A stretch of DNA of 64,000 bases from JACCZX01 sp963710675. Lineage in GTDB: Bacteria; Pseudomonadota; Gammaproteobacteria; Burkholderiales; Burkholderiaceae_F. Below, one piece after another: positions 9,116 through 18,150 of this stretch. Within the stretch, counting starts at the first letter, position 1, and the number at the start of each line of letters is the position of its first letter. Below the pieces are notes generated by a model that was not told the DNA's origin, searched no databases, and worked only from the letters and a program-made list of their open reading frames with translations. The stretch spans positions 1-64,000 of the forward strand of contig CAVQBE010000020.1 of NCBI GenBank assembly GCA_963710675.1. Direction: 5' to 3'. The position numbers and the translations under genes are program-made.

Positions 9116-9959
9116 ATGAAGCGATCCCGTGGTTTAACTGGCGCGCTCATCGCGGCGTTTTTAGCGATGCCACTGCACACGTGCCGCCCAGGCACCGACT
9201 GATCGATGGACGTTTTCGCTGCAGCCATATGTTTGGCTTCCGGGGCTCGATGCGCAACTGCGTTACGGGCCACCGCCGGCGGGTGAGTCGGGCGCGAATG
9301 TCTCCATAGATACGGACGGCGTTCTCGACGCGCTTAACTTCTTTGCGATGGTGCAGGGCGAAGCACGCAAAGGTCGATGGTCGATTGTTGGGGACTTCGT
9401 TTATGTGGACTTCGGAAAGCAGGACAGCCAGGTACGCAGCGTTGACTTCAACCCTGGGTCGGGGCCGGTGAATGTGACGACGTCGCAGCTGAACTCAGGT
9501 ACGCAGTCAGAGCTCGACGCAACTGTATTCACATTGGCTGGGGGCTATAACGTGGTGCAGGATCCCACCACCACGCTGGATCTGATCGCAGGCGTTCGCT
9601 ATGCCAACGTCAAGGCGCGCACGAATTGGAATCTGACGACAGTTGTGACGGGGCCCGCAGGCGCGGCGGCGTTTGCGCGCACCGGCAGCATCGAACGATC
9701 GGACGATTTCTTCGACGGCATCATCGGTGCACGCGGCCGCCTGGGATTCGGTAACAGCCCGTGGTTCGTCCCGTATTACATCGACGTCGGCGCTGGCTCC
9801 TCCGACCTCACCTGGCAGGGAGCGGTCGGTGTCGGCTACGGATTCAGGTGGGGCGATATTGTGTTTTCGTACAAATACCTCTACTACGATCTGGGCGATA
9901 AGTTCGTAGAAGAGCTCAAATTGGGCGGCTTCGCGATAGGTGCGAATTTCAGGTTCTGA
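9116..9959 (+). CDS. Outer-membrane beta-barrel protein (one frameshift)
   Basis: ATG 9116 is preceded by AAGGAGA. A signal peptide (GALIAAFLAMPLHTCAAQA once repaired) is interrupted near 9180. The frame then continues as DRWTFSLQPYVWLPGLDAQL, followed by FFAMVQGEARKGRWSIVGDF, and runs to 9959. The chain is about 280 residues of alternating amphipathic strands (LDLIAGVRYANVKA, FVPYYIDVGAGSS, GVGYGFRWGDIVFSYKYLYY) ending in NFRF with a C-terminal Phe, as required for BAM-dependent insertion. It resembles uncharacterised proteobacterial outer-membrane proteins of this size. Substrate or role unknown. Confidence 0.72.
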
Positions 9960-10066
9960 GGTTTCTGCGGACCGAGCGGATAGCAGCGTCGAGCACGGTT
10001 GTATTGACATCCTGGGAGGGATGGACGCGACGCACTTAGCTGGCGTCGCGCGATGGTGGAGGGTCT

Positions 10067-10516
10067 ATGAAACGTTTTCTGCTCGCGCTTTTTCTTTTAC
10101 CGACTCTATCGCATGCACAGACCTTGGTTGCAAAGGCGTCGGACGGAGCGAAGTGGCTGATATACGTCGAGACGATTAACGTGGGAGATGCTCTGCAAAA
10201 TCGCGACCGAGTCGTCAGTGCGCTGGTCGAGAAGCGCGATGAGGCTGGCCGGTCGGCGAATCGGGCTCGTCAATACACGACGGGTTGCTACACGCACGGC
10301 GACGGCCTTACGCGGTGGGGCGAAAACGGTCGTGCCGACGAGTGGACGTGGGGCGGCCCCCTCGTTCTCGACATACTTGCTACGCGTATGTGTCAGTATG
10401 CCTGGGATCGTGTTGAGCCGGATGCCGGCATCGAATTCCCTCTGAAGCACGCCGTTAGTTACCGCGGAAACACGGCACGCGCCAGCGGACCGACACGAGG
10501 TAACGTTGGGCTGTAG
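10067..10516 (+). CDS. Small secreted protein, unrecognised
   Basis: ATG 10067 follows a GGAGGG ribosome-binding site. The 149 residues start with a clear signal peptide (LLALFLLPTLSHA, cleavage near residue 17). The mature part has a WLIYVETINVGDAL strand, a TTGCYTHGDG turn and a WTWGGPLVLDILATRMCQYAW segment, with two cysteines that could pair in the periplasm. I do not recognise the family. The last 20 residues look less conserved, so the natural end may differ. A weak terminator hairpin follows before the patatin gene. Confidence 0.55.
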   Translation: MKRFLLALFLLPTLSHAQTLVAKASDGAKWLIYVETINVGDALQNRDRVVSALVEKRDEAGRSANRARQYTTGCYTHGDGLTRWGENGRADEWTWGGPLVLDILATRMCQYAWDRVEPDAGIEFPLKHAVSYRGNTARASGPTRGNVGL

Positions 10517-10558
10517 CTGCGCATCGCTGCGTTAATCAGTGCGAAGGCTAGGTTCTGG

Positions 10559-10584
10559 GCCGACATTTCGTCGGCTTTCTCGTT
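10559..10584 (+). terminator. Candidate intrinsic terminator upstream of the patatin gene
   Basis: A 6-bp stem GCCGAC/GTCGGC (10559-10564 with 10570-10575, loop ATTTC) is followed by the T-rich stretch TTTCTCGTT. It ends directly at the patatin start codon, so it probably separates the small secreted protein from the next gene. Confidence 0.4.
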
Positions 10585-12858
10585 ATGCAAACGAAACAGC
10601 TGACACTAGCCTGCTTGATTTTCACTTTCGGCTTGGCGGCGACTGCAGCCGCTCAGCAAGCGCCGAGCTCTGCAACTGCGCGCTCTGCTGATGCGCAGCG
10701 GCCCAAGATCGGTCTCGTCCTGTCCGGTGGTGGCGCGCGCGGCGCTGCTCATATCGGAGTTCTGAAAGTTCTTGAAGAGCTACAGGTGCCGATCGACTTG
10801 ATCGTCGGCACCAGCATGGGCTCAATCGTCGGCGCTGCGTACGCGACCGGCCTTTCGGTGGAAGAAATGGAAAAGGTGATCAAGACGATCACCACCGACC
10901 GGCTGTTCACCGATAACCCGCCGCGGCAGGACCAGACAATGCGGCGCAAGGACGACGATCTGCGGCCGTACTTCGTGCCCGAGCTCGCAGTGACGCCAGA
11001 CGGTGTTCTGCTTCCGAAAGGCCTGGTGACCGGCGTTGCGCTTGAAGGCGAGTTGCGGCGATTGGTGCAGGTGACCAGTGCGCGCAGCTTTGATGAGCTG
11101 CCGATCCCATTTCGCGCGATCGCCACCGACATCGGCACCGGCGAGATGGTGGTTTTGAAGGAAGGCAGCGTCGTGCAGGCAATTCGTGCGTCGATGTCAG
11201 TACCGGGAGCAGTTGCCCCTGTGGAAATGGGGCGCCGCCAACTGGTCGATGGTGGCCTCGTGCGCAATCTCCCGATTGACATCGCGCGCTCAATGGGCGC
11301 CGAAATCATCATCGCGGTCAACTTGGGTACGCCGCTGCTGAAGCCCGAGCAAATCACATCGGCGCTGACTGTGTCGGTACAGATGCTGAACATTCTGACC
11401 GAGCAGAACGTCGGTCGTTCTTTGGCCGAACTGACACCGCGCGACATTCTGATTCTGCCGGAGCTTGGCGACTATTCCGCAGCGGACTTCGACAATCTTG
11501 TGAAGACAGTACCGATCGGCGAAGCCGCCGCGCGCAAGGTCTCCGATCGGCTGCGTGCGTTAGCGTTGCCGCCGGCACAGTATGCGGCGGTGCGTGCAAG
11601 GCAGGTGGTGCCGGCGGTCGCTCAAGCGCAGACCATCGATGCGATCCGGGTCGAAGGCGCGCGCGGTGTCAATGAATCGGTTGTACTGCAGGCGATGCAG
11701 ACGCGCATCGGCCAGCCGCTTGATTCCCAAACGATCGATCTCGACATGCGGCGCATATTCGGCCGTGGCGACTTCGAGACCGTCAACTACGCCCTGGACG
11801 AAACCGACGGCAAACGAACGCTCGTCGTGCTGGTCAAGGAAAAGGCACATCGAAATTACGTGCGATTCGGACTCGAGCTCGAAGCTGCGCTTGGGAGGCA
11901 GGCTGATTTCAACTTGCTGGCTTCGCATCGGATGAAATGGCTCAATTCGTTTGGTGGTGAATGGCGCAATGATTTGATCCTGGGCCGCGATGTGCTGGTG
12001 CAAACCGAGCTGTATCAACCGCTGTCGACACAGCAGTATTTTTTTGTGTCACCCAAGCTGCGGTACACGATCGATCGATTCGATCTGTATGCGGACGATT
12101 TGCGCATCGCTGAATATGGTCAAGAAATCGCTGGCGTCGGGGTCGATCTCGGAGTGAACTTCCTGCAGTACGGCGAAGCGCGTGTGGGCGCGTTCGTGGG
12201 TCGGCGAAGCTTCGACCTTCGCAGCGGTGGGCTGGTCGTGCTTCCTGGAGACGGCGAAGTGCTTTCGCTGCCAAACAGTGGCCGCCTCGACGTCGGCGCG
12301 TTCACATTTTCTGCCACGCTGGATCGACTAGACAGCATCAGCTTCCCCCGCCAGGGCTACTACGCGCGCGCGAACCTCTACGACTCCAGCTCTCTGCTCG
12401 GGGCCGAGGAAACGTACACACGCTGGAACGCGGTGCTCAGTGCACCGGTCACGATCGGCCGCCATACGATCGAAGGGCTGATTGCCGGCGGCAACCGGAT
12501 CGGCAGCAACGAGGTGCCGATCTACGATCAGTTCGAGCTCGGTGGATTTCTCAACTTGTCCGGACTCTCGCGCGCACAGCTACGAAGTGATCGCTTTGTG
12601 TTCGGGCGACTGGTGTATCGCAGCCAAGTGGCGAAAATACCGGTGGTCGAGGACGTTTACGTTGGTTTATCGCTTGAAGGTGCGCGCTTGAACCCTGTCA
12701 TCCCGATCTGGCGCGGCAAGGTCGTATCAGGCGATTTGAACGTGTATGCCGGTTCCGTCTTCATGGGCATCGATTCGCCGCTCGGCCCGCTGTATCTGGG
12801 ATTTGGTTATGCGAACAGTGACAACAAGGCGGTCTACCTTTTCCTCGGCCGGCCTTAG
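10585..12858 (+). CDS. Patatin-like phospholipase with POTRA and 16-strand barrel (type Vd autotransporter, PlpD/FplA-like)
   Basis: The gene is intact, 757 residues. A signal peptide (about 1-24) precedes a patatin domain with the oxyanion loop GGGARG (48-53), nucleophile elbow GTSMG (Ser77) and catalytic Asp in VDGG (Asp222). A POTRA domain follows (about 350-425, IDAIRVEGARGVNESVV), then a BamA/TpsB-like barrel to the C-terminus (LFLGRP). In PlpD and FplA the barrel carries the lipase to the surface, where it acts on phospholipids; the same is inferred here. The start ATG has no obvious ribosome-binding site. The next gene is a small surface-antigen-like protein 39 bases downstream. Confidence 0.9.
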   Translation: MQTKQLTLACLIFTFGLAATAAAQQAPSSATARSADAQRPKIGLVLSGGGARGAAHIGVLKVLEELQVPIDLIVGTSMGSIVGAAYATGLSVEEMEKVIKTITTDRLFTDNPPRQDQTMRRKDDDLRPYFVPELAVTPDGVLLPKGLVTGVALEGELRRLVQVTSARSFDELPIPFRAIATDIGTGEMVVLKEGSVVQAIRASMSVPGAVAPVEMGRRQLVDGGLVRNLPIDIARSMGAEIIIAVNLGTPLLKPEQITSALTVSVQMLNILTEQNVGRSLAELTPRDILILPELGDYSAADFDNLVKTVPIGEAAARKVSDRLRALALPPAQYAAVRARQVVPAVAQAQTIDAIRVEGARGVNESVVLQAMQTRIGQPLDSQTIDLDMRRIFGRGDFETVNYALDETDGKRTLVVLVKEKAHRNYVRFGLELEAALGRQADFNLLASHRMKWLNSFGGEWRNDLILGRDVLVQTELYQPLSTQQYFFVSPKLRYTIDRFDLYADDLRIAEYGQEIAGVGVDLGVNFLQYGEARVGAFVGRRSFDLRSGGLVVLPGDGEVLSLPNSGRLDVGAFTFSATLDRLDSISFPRQGYYARANLYDSSSLLGAEETYTRWNAVLSAPVTIGRHTIEGLIAGGNRIGSNEVPIYDQFELGGFLNLSGLSRAQLRSDRFVFGRLVYRSQVAKIPVVEDVYVGLSLEGARLNPVIPIWRGKVVSGDLNVYAGSVFMGIDSPLGPLYLGFGYANSDNKAVYLFLGRP

Positions 12859-12897
12859 CGCGTACGCTACTCAATTGATCGGTGCGAAGGAATCAAT

Positions 12898-13263
12898 ATG
12901 ACAGGTCGAAAAGTCATCTTCCAACTCAGTGCAGCGTTGATTGCAGTCTTCTCTTCATCCCAGGTGTTCGCGATCAACGAGCTTTTTCTTGGGCGAGGGC
13001 CGCTGGCTCACCTAAAGAAGGAGGACATCGCCATTGCGCGTGCGGAAATCATGAAAACCCTCGACAAGGGCGCGGATGGTCAAACGCAGACGTGGAGTAA
13101 TCCGACAACCAAAGCCTCTGGAACTATCAAACCGGTCAAGACATTTACTAAGGACGGCATGCGCTGCCGCTCAGCGGAGTTCACGACGTCCGCGGGCGGA
13201 GAGCGTGGCGCCAGCACATGGAATGTGTGCCACACCAAAGACGGGTGGAAGATCGCGCAGTAG
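12898..13263 (+). CDS. RT0821/Lpp0805-type small surface antigen
   Basis: The 121-residue protein is intact, with ATG 12898 behind a GAAGGAAT ribosome-binding site. A signal peptide ends near SSQVFA (residue 25). The rest carries the 17-kDa surface-antigen C-terminal pattern: TWSNPTTKASGTIKP, then RCRSAEF and a final VCHTKDGWKIA with two cysteines (in MRCRS and NVCHT) placed to form a disulfide. These domains are common as small periplasmic or surface lipoprotein-like antigens of unknown function. It sits just downstream of the patatin autotransporter on the same strand. Confidence 0.7.
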   Translation: MTGRKVIFQLSAALIAVFSSSQVFAINELFLGRGPLAHLKKEDIAIARAEIMKTLDKGADGQTQTWSNPTTKASGTIKPVKTFTKDGMRCRSAEFTTSAGGERGASTWNVCHTKDGWKIAQ

Positions 13264-13345
13264 GTAACGAAACGCCTTAACTTCAGGCCCCATTAGCGAG
13301 CAGATCACAGGAGCGTTTACGCGCGTTCTACTCGGTTCGAGTGCA

Positions 13346-14863
13346 TTGACGCTTGTCGCCATTGCCGCCATTGTTGCGGTCGGCGCAGTGTATGCGTCAC
13401 CACCGCTCGGCTCAGAAGTGTCGGAGCCGCTGCCAATTGTTGGCCAAGCAACGACCTCGGCCTCGAACCAGACCGGCGGCAAACCACCACGCCAGCTCAG
13501 TGCGGTAGACAAGTCGTGGACCGGCGACTTCGACGCGATGGTCGAGCGCCGCATGATTCGCGTGCTGATTCCACCCAGCCGCACGCTTTATTACAACGAC
13601 AAGGGACGCGAACGCGGCCTTACCGCCGAGCTCGTGCGCGATTTCGAGCACTACATCAACCGCAAATACGCCAAGCAGCTCGGCAACCGGCCGATCATTG
13701 TCTACATCATTCCGACGACTCGTGACAGGCTGTTGCCGCAGCTGGTCGCCGGCAACGGCGATATCGCTGCCGGTAATCTGACCGCGACCGACGAACGATT
13801 GAAGACCGTTGACTTTGTCGCGCCGCGCGACCGCAAGTCCGTCCGCGAGATCATCGTAATGGGCCCGACCGCACCGCAGGTCTCGTCACTCGAAGAGCTG
13901 TCCGGCCAGAGAGTTCACGTGAGCCCGGTCAGCAGTTATTTTCAGAGTGTGATCGCGTTGAACGACCGACTGTTGGCGGCCGGCAAGGCACCGGTGAAGA
14001 TCACCTCGGTGCCGCACGCACTTGAAGATGAAGACAAGCTCGAAATGCTGAACGCAGGGTTTTTCGATTTCATCGTGGTCGACGACTGGAAGGCGAACAT
14101 CTGGGCTCAGGTGCTGCCCAAAGTAAAAGTGCGCGAGGACCTCGTGCTGCGTGACAATGCGTATACCGGCTGGGCGTATCGGAAGAACAGCCCGCAACTG
14201 ACAGCAGCGCTGCAAGACTTCTATAAGCACTTCGTCAAAAAGCAGGGTGTGCTCGACGCTCGTGTTGCGCAATTCAACAAGCGGATCAAGCAGATTTCAA
14301 ACAACACCGGCAGTGTCGAGTTGAAGCGGTTTGAGGAGACCCTCGCGCTCTTCGAGAAGTACGGTACAAAGTACGGCTTCGATCCGCTGATGCTGGCTGC
14401 GCAGGGTTATCAGGAATCCACTCTCAATCAGAACGCCAAGGGTCAGGGTGGTGCGATCGGCGTAATGCAGATCACGCCGGCCACCGGAGCCCACTTGAAG
14501 GTCGGCGATATCCACCAGATCGAGCCCAACATTCATGGCGGTGCCAAGTACATGGATGAGTTGATGACGCGTTACTTTGCAGATGCCAAGTTCAGCGAGG
14601 AAGTCCGTCCGCTATTCGCATTCGCTTCGTACAACGCCGGCCCCGGCAATATTTCCAGAATGCGCAAAGAAGCTGCAAAGCGTGGGCTGGATCCTGACAA
14701 GTGGTTCAACAATGTCGAACTGGTGACGGCGGAGAAGCTGGGGATCGAGACCCCCACCTATGTGAGAAACATCTATAAGTACTACGTTGCCTACAAACTG
14801 CAGGAAGAAGTGTTGGCGCAGCGAAGGAAGACATCTGAACAATTGATAAGTCCGGCCAAGTGA
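13346..14863 (+). CDS. mltF: MltF-type membrane-bound lytic transglycosylase
   Basis: About 505 residues, intact. After an N-terminal membrane or signal helix comes a periplasmic amino-acid-binding-like domain (about 60-280, RMIRVLIPPSRTLYYNDKG). A family 23 lytic transglycosylase domain follows (about 330-480) with the catalytic Glu in QGYQESTLNQ, then GAIGVMQITP and FASYNAGPGNI. It cleaves peptidoglycan to 1,6-anhydro-muropeptides at the inner face of the wall. The start is uncertain: TTG 13346 is in frame, but a good AGGAG lies at 13309-13313 and the open frame continues upstream without ATG, suggesting a damaged start. The stop overlaps the next gene (GTGA). Confidence 0.88.
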   Translation: MTLVAIAAIVAVGAVYASPPLGSEVSEPLPIVGQATTSASNQTGGKPPRQLSAVDKSWTGDFDAMVERRMIRVLIPPSRTLYYNDKGRERGLTAELVRDFEHYINRKYAKQLGNRPIIVYIIPTTRDRLLPQLVAGNGDIAAGNLTATDERLKTVDFVAPRDRKSVREIIVMGPTAPQVSSLEELSGQRVHVSPVSSYFQSVIALNDRLLAAGKAPVKITSVPHALEDEDKLEMLNAGFFDFIVVDDWKANIWAQVLPKVKVREDLVLRDNAYTGWAYRKNSPQLTAALQDFYKHFVKKQGVLDARVAQFNKRIKQISNNTGSVELKRFEETLALFEKYGTKYGFDPLMLAAQGYQESTLNQNAKGQGGAIGVMQITPATGAHLKVGDIHQIEPNIHGGAKYMDELMTRYFADAKFSEEVRPLFAFASYNAGPGNISRMRKEAAKRGLDPDKWFNNVELVTAEKLGIETPTYVRNIYKYYVAYKLQEEVLAQRRKTSEQLISPAK

Positions 14864-16425
14864 GTGCCGCCGCTGCCGTTAACAGGTTGCATTTACTGGT
14901 CCGAAGCCTGTGGTGCCTGACGCTGATCAGCCTGGCAGCGTGTGCACAGTTGCAGCCCCGAACTGAGTTACCGTTCGAAGCCGCGATGCCTCCCAGTGAT
15001 AACAGCCCACTCGACCGTATGATTGCGGGCGCAGAAGCCCGGCATCCTGGTCAGTCCGCGTTCCGTCTTTTGGTCGAGGGCACAGAGGCGTTTGTGCTTC
15101 GCGTGCGAAGTGCACGCATGGCTGCGCGAAGTCTCGATGTGCAGACCTACATCTGGCAAGCCGACCCGACCGGGATGTATGTGGCGCACACACTGATCGA
15201 GGCGGCCGATCGTGGCGTAAAAGTCAGGGTACTCGTCGATGACCTCGACGCGCGCGCGATGAACGCAGGTTTCGCCGCGCTCGCCGCCCATCCGAACATT
15301 GAAGTTCGCCTGTTCAATCCTTTTTCATCACGCGCGGGAGTCCTGCGGTTGATTGGCGAAGGGCTGACGAGCTTTGACCGCATTAACCGCAGAATGCACA
15401 ACAAGACCTGGATTGCCGACAACCGTGTTGCGATCGCCGGCGGCCGCAATCTAGGCGACAAGTACTTTGGCGCGAGCGATCAGGTGAACTTCGTTGATCT
15501 TGACTTCGCGATGATCGGTCCTGTCGTGCGCGACGCTTCAGCATCATTCGACAAGTACTGGAACTCGCCATCGGCGTATCCGATCGAATCGCTTGCCGCG
15601 GACGCCGTCAATGTCACCGCGCTTGACTCGCTGCGTGCGCGACTCGCGTCGAGCGCACGCGAAACTGAGTTGAGCCGGTACGCCGTCGCGCTTAGGTCCG
15701 ATGACGCCGTTCAGCGAATAATCAGCGGCGACTGGCCGATGCAGTGGTCTGCCCGTTATTCGTTCGTGTCGGACGATCCGTTGAAAGTCACCCTGCGGGA
15801 GCGCCCTGCGGAATACATGGGAGTCGTCGCCGCGCTGTCGCCGTTGATAAAGAACGCTCAGTCAAATCTGACAATCATCTCGCCGTATTTCGTCCCCAGC
15901 GGCAGTGCGACGCCGATGCTGGTAGAAGCGGCGCAGTCGGGCAGGTCGGTCCGCGTGCTGACCAATTCGCTTGTCGCCAATGATGTTGCAGCGGTCCACG
16001 GCGGTTATTCGCGCTATCGAAAGCCGCTTCTGGCTGGTGGCGTGCAACTGTGGGAGTTGAAGCCTCTGACCGGCGACAAGACAGATTCGAGTATGTTCGG
16101 CTCATCGGGCGCCAGTCTCCATACGAAGGCGCTGGTCGTTGATAAGCGCATATTGTTTGTTGGCAGCTACAACCTTGATCCGCGCTCGACATGGCTGAAC
16201 TGCGAGCAGGGTGTGCTCGTTGAGAGTGACGTGCTGGCGGCGCAGATCGACACGATCTTTGCCGCGCAGGCGTCGGGCCAGCGGTCTTGGAAGGTCACCC
16301 TGAATCAAGGTGATCTGACTTGGGGCGATGGCACTGAGAGCTTCGACTCCGATCCGCACGCGTCGGCGGGGCGCCGGTTTCAAGCATGGATTACACGCGT
16401 GTTGAACCTGGACGCGCAACTCTGA
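14860..16425 (+). CDS. Phospholipase D superfamily protein, cardiolipin synthase C-like
   Basis: GTG 14860 overlaps the transglycosylase stop, so translation is coupled. An N-terminal hydrophobic segment ending LAACAQ forms a plausible lipoprotein signal. Two HKD catalytic motifs are present, HNKTWIADN (about residue 180) with downstream GGRN, and HTKALVVDK (about residue 425) with GSYNLD. The 521-residue length fits ClsC/YmdC proteins, which join phosphatidylglycerol or phosphatidylethanolamine into cardiolipin in the membrane. Phospholipase activity is an alternative. The frame is intact. Confidence 0.85.
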   Translation: MSAAAAVNRLHLLVRSLWCLTLISLAACAQLQPRTELPFEAAMPPSDNSPLDRMIAGAEARHPGQSAFRLLVEGTEAFVLRVRSARMAARSLDVQTYIWQADPTGMYVAHTLIEAADRGVKVRVLVDDLDARAMNAGFAALAAHPNIEVRLFNPFSSRAGVLRLIGEGLTSFDRINRRMHNKTWIADNRVAIAGGRNLGDKYFGASDQVNFVDLDFAMIGPVVRDASASFDKYWNSPSAYPIESLAADAVNVTALDSLRARLASSARETELSRYAVALRSDDAVQRIISGDWPMQWSARYSFVSDDPLKVTLRERPAEYMGVVAALSPLIKNAQSNLTIISPYFVPSGSATPMLVEAAQSGRSVRVLTNSLVANDVAAVHGGYSRYRKPLLAGGVQLWELKPLTGDKTDSSMFGSSGASLHTKALVVDKRILFVGSYNLDPRSTWLNCEQGVLVESDVLAAQIDTIFAAQASGQRSWKVTLNQGDLTWGDGTESFDSDPHASAGRRFQAWITRVLNLDAQL

Positions 16426-16481
16426 TTTGAACACCGGTAGCGCGTGACGGCAAAGCGACAGCCCTCGCACGCAGCCGGTTA

Positions 16482-18132
16482 TTACTGGGCCGCCAGCTCT
16501 CGCAGCCGAAAGCGTTGTAGCTTGCCGGTCTCGGTGCGCGGCAACGCGTCGACGATCTTTATCGTGCGCGGGTACTTGTAGGGTGCGATCGTCTGCTTGA
16601 CGAACGTCTGCATGTCGGCGCACAGATCTGCGCTACGTGAAAAACCTTCCTTGAGTACGACGAAAGCGGCGACGCGCTGGCCGCGCTCGTCGTCTGCAAC
16701 GCCGACGACACCACATTCCGCAACCGCGGGATGAAGCAGTAATGCACCTTCCACTTCGGGGCCCGCGACGTTGTACCCCGACGTCACAATCATGTCGTCT
16801 GAGCGAGCCTGGTACCGGAAGTAGCCGTCGTCGTCCTGGACGAAAGTGTCGCCGGTCAGGTTCCAGCCATTTCGCACATAGTTGCGCTGACGATCATCGG
16901 CGAGATAACGGCAGCCAGTCGGACCTTTAACGGCGAGCTTGCCGGCCGTTCCGCGCGGCACTTCGTTCATCGATTCATCGACGACGCGTGCTCGATAGCC
17001 GGGCACCACTTTGCCAATGGCGCCGGCTCGAACTTCCGGCGCGGCCGACGCAATGAAAATATGAATCATCTCAGTCGCGCCGATGCCGTCGATCATCTCG
17101 ATGCCCGTCACTCGCTTCCATAACTGGCGCGTTGCATCCGGCAATGCTTCGCCGGCCGATACGGTTTTCTTCAAGCTGCTGACATTGAAGGTGCGTGCGC
17201 CGTCGGACAGCAGCAACGCCATCTGGCGATACATCGTCGGCGCTGTAAAGCAGATCGTTGCTCGCGTTGATTCAATTGCATCGAGCAATGTCTCGGGCGT
17301 CGGCTTTTCGACCAGCACGGTCGACGCGCCGAAGCGCAACGGCATCACGAGCAGCCCGCCGAGGCCGAACGTGAACGCAAGCGGCGGTGTGCCGCAGAAG
17401 ACATCGTTGCGAGTCGGCTTCAGAACATGCGTTGTAAACGCATCAGCCATCACGAGAATATCCCGATGAAAATGCACGGTACCTTTCGGCTGGCCGGTCG
17501 TACCGGACGTGAATGCGATCAGGCACACGTCGTCGCGATGATTCGGGTGCGCGGCGAATTCAATCGGCTTCCGCCGAGCACGTGATTCGAGGGATTCGGT
17601 CGCCGAGTCATTGAAGTAGATGACGGTCTTCAAATCCGGTGCGTAGTGCTCGCCGTTCGGATCACGCGTCGCTTCAAGTTCGTGTTTGAGTCGAACGTCG
17701 CACAGTGCTGCACCAACCTTGGCCTTGTCGATCATCTGCTTCAGTTCGCGCGCTCGCAGCAGCGGCATCGAGCCCACCGCGATCAAGCCTGCCTTGACTA
17801 CCGCCAGCCAGCACGCGGCCAGCATCGGTGTGTTTGGCGCGCGCAGCAGCACGCGATTGCCGGGCAACAGCTTCATGTCGTCGATCAGCACATGCGCGAT
17901 GCGGTTGACCTGCGCCTGCAGCTGCGCATACGTGCATCGACAGCGGCTTGCCATCGATCAAAGCCGTGATCGCCGGGCGCGCACCATAGCCCGCATCGAT
18001 CTGCCGATCGAGCAGCTCGGTTACACAGTTAATTTGATCCGGATACCGATACTCGGGCCGATCGAACAAAAACTCGGGCCACTCGCTTTTCGGTGGAAGA
18101 TGGTCGCGTGCGAAGGTATCGGCCACCCGCAT
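16482..18132 (-). CDS. AMP-forming acyl/aryl-CoA ligase, 2-aminobenzoate-CoA ligase-like (one frameshift)
   Basis: ATG 18132 starts with DTFARDHLPPKSEWPEFLF, the N-terminal signature of the benzoate/2-aminobenzoate-CoA ligase group. The frame breaks near 17940, after IDGKPLS, and continues with TYAQLQAQVNRIAH. Core motifs are FTSGTTGQPKGT (A3, phosphate loop), GIGATEM (A5), GYNVAGPEVEGALL (A8) and the C-terminal catalytic Lys in RTETGKLQRF. It should adenylate an aromatic or other carboxylic acid and thioesterify it to CoA. It follows the periplasmic receptor gene by 18 bases on the same strand and probably shares its transcript. Confidence 0.85.
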
Positions 18133-18150
18133 GTTCGGCGCTAGCGGCGG

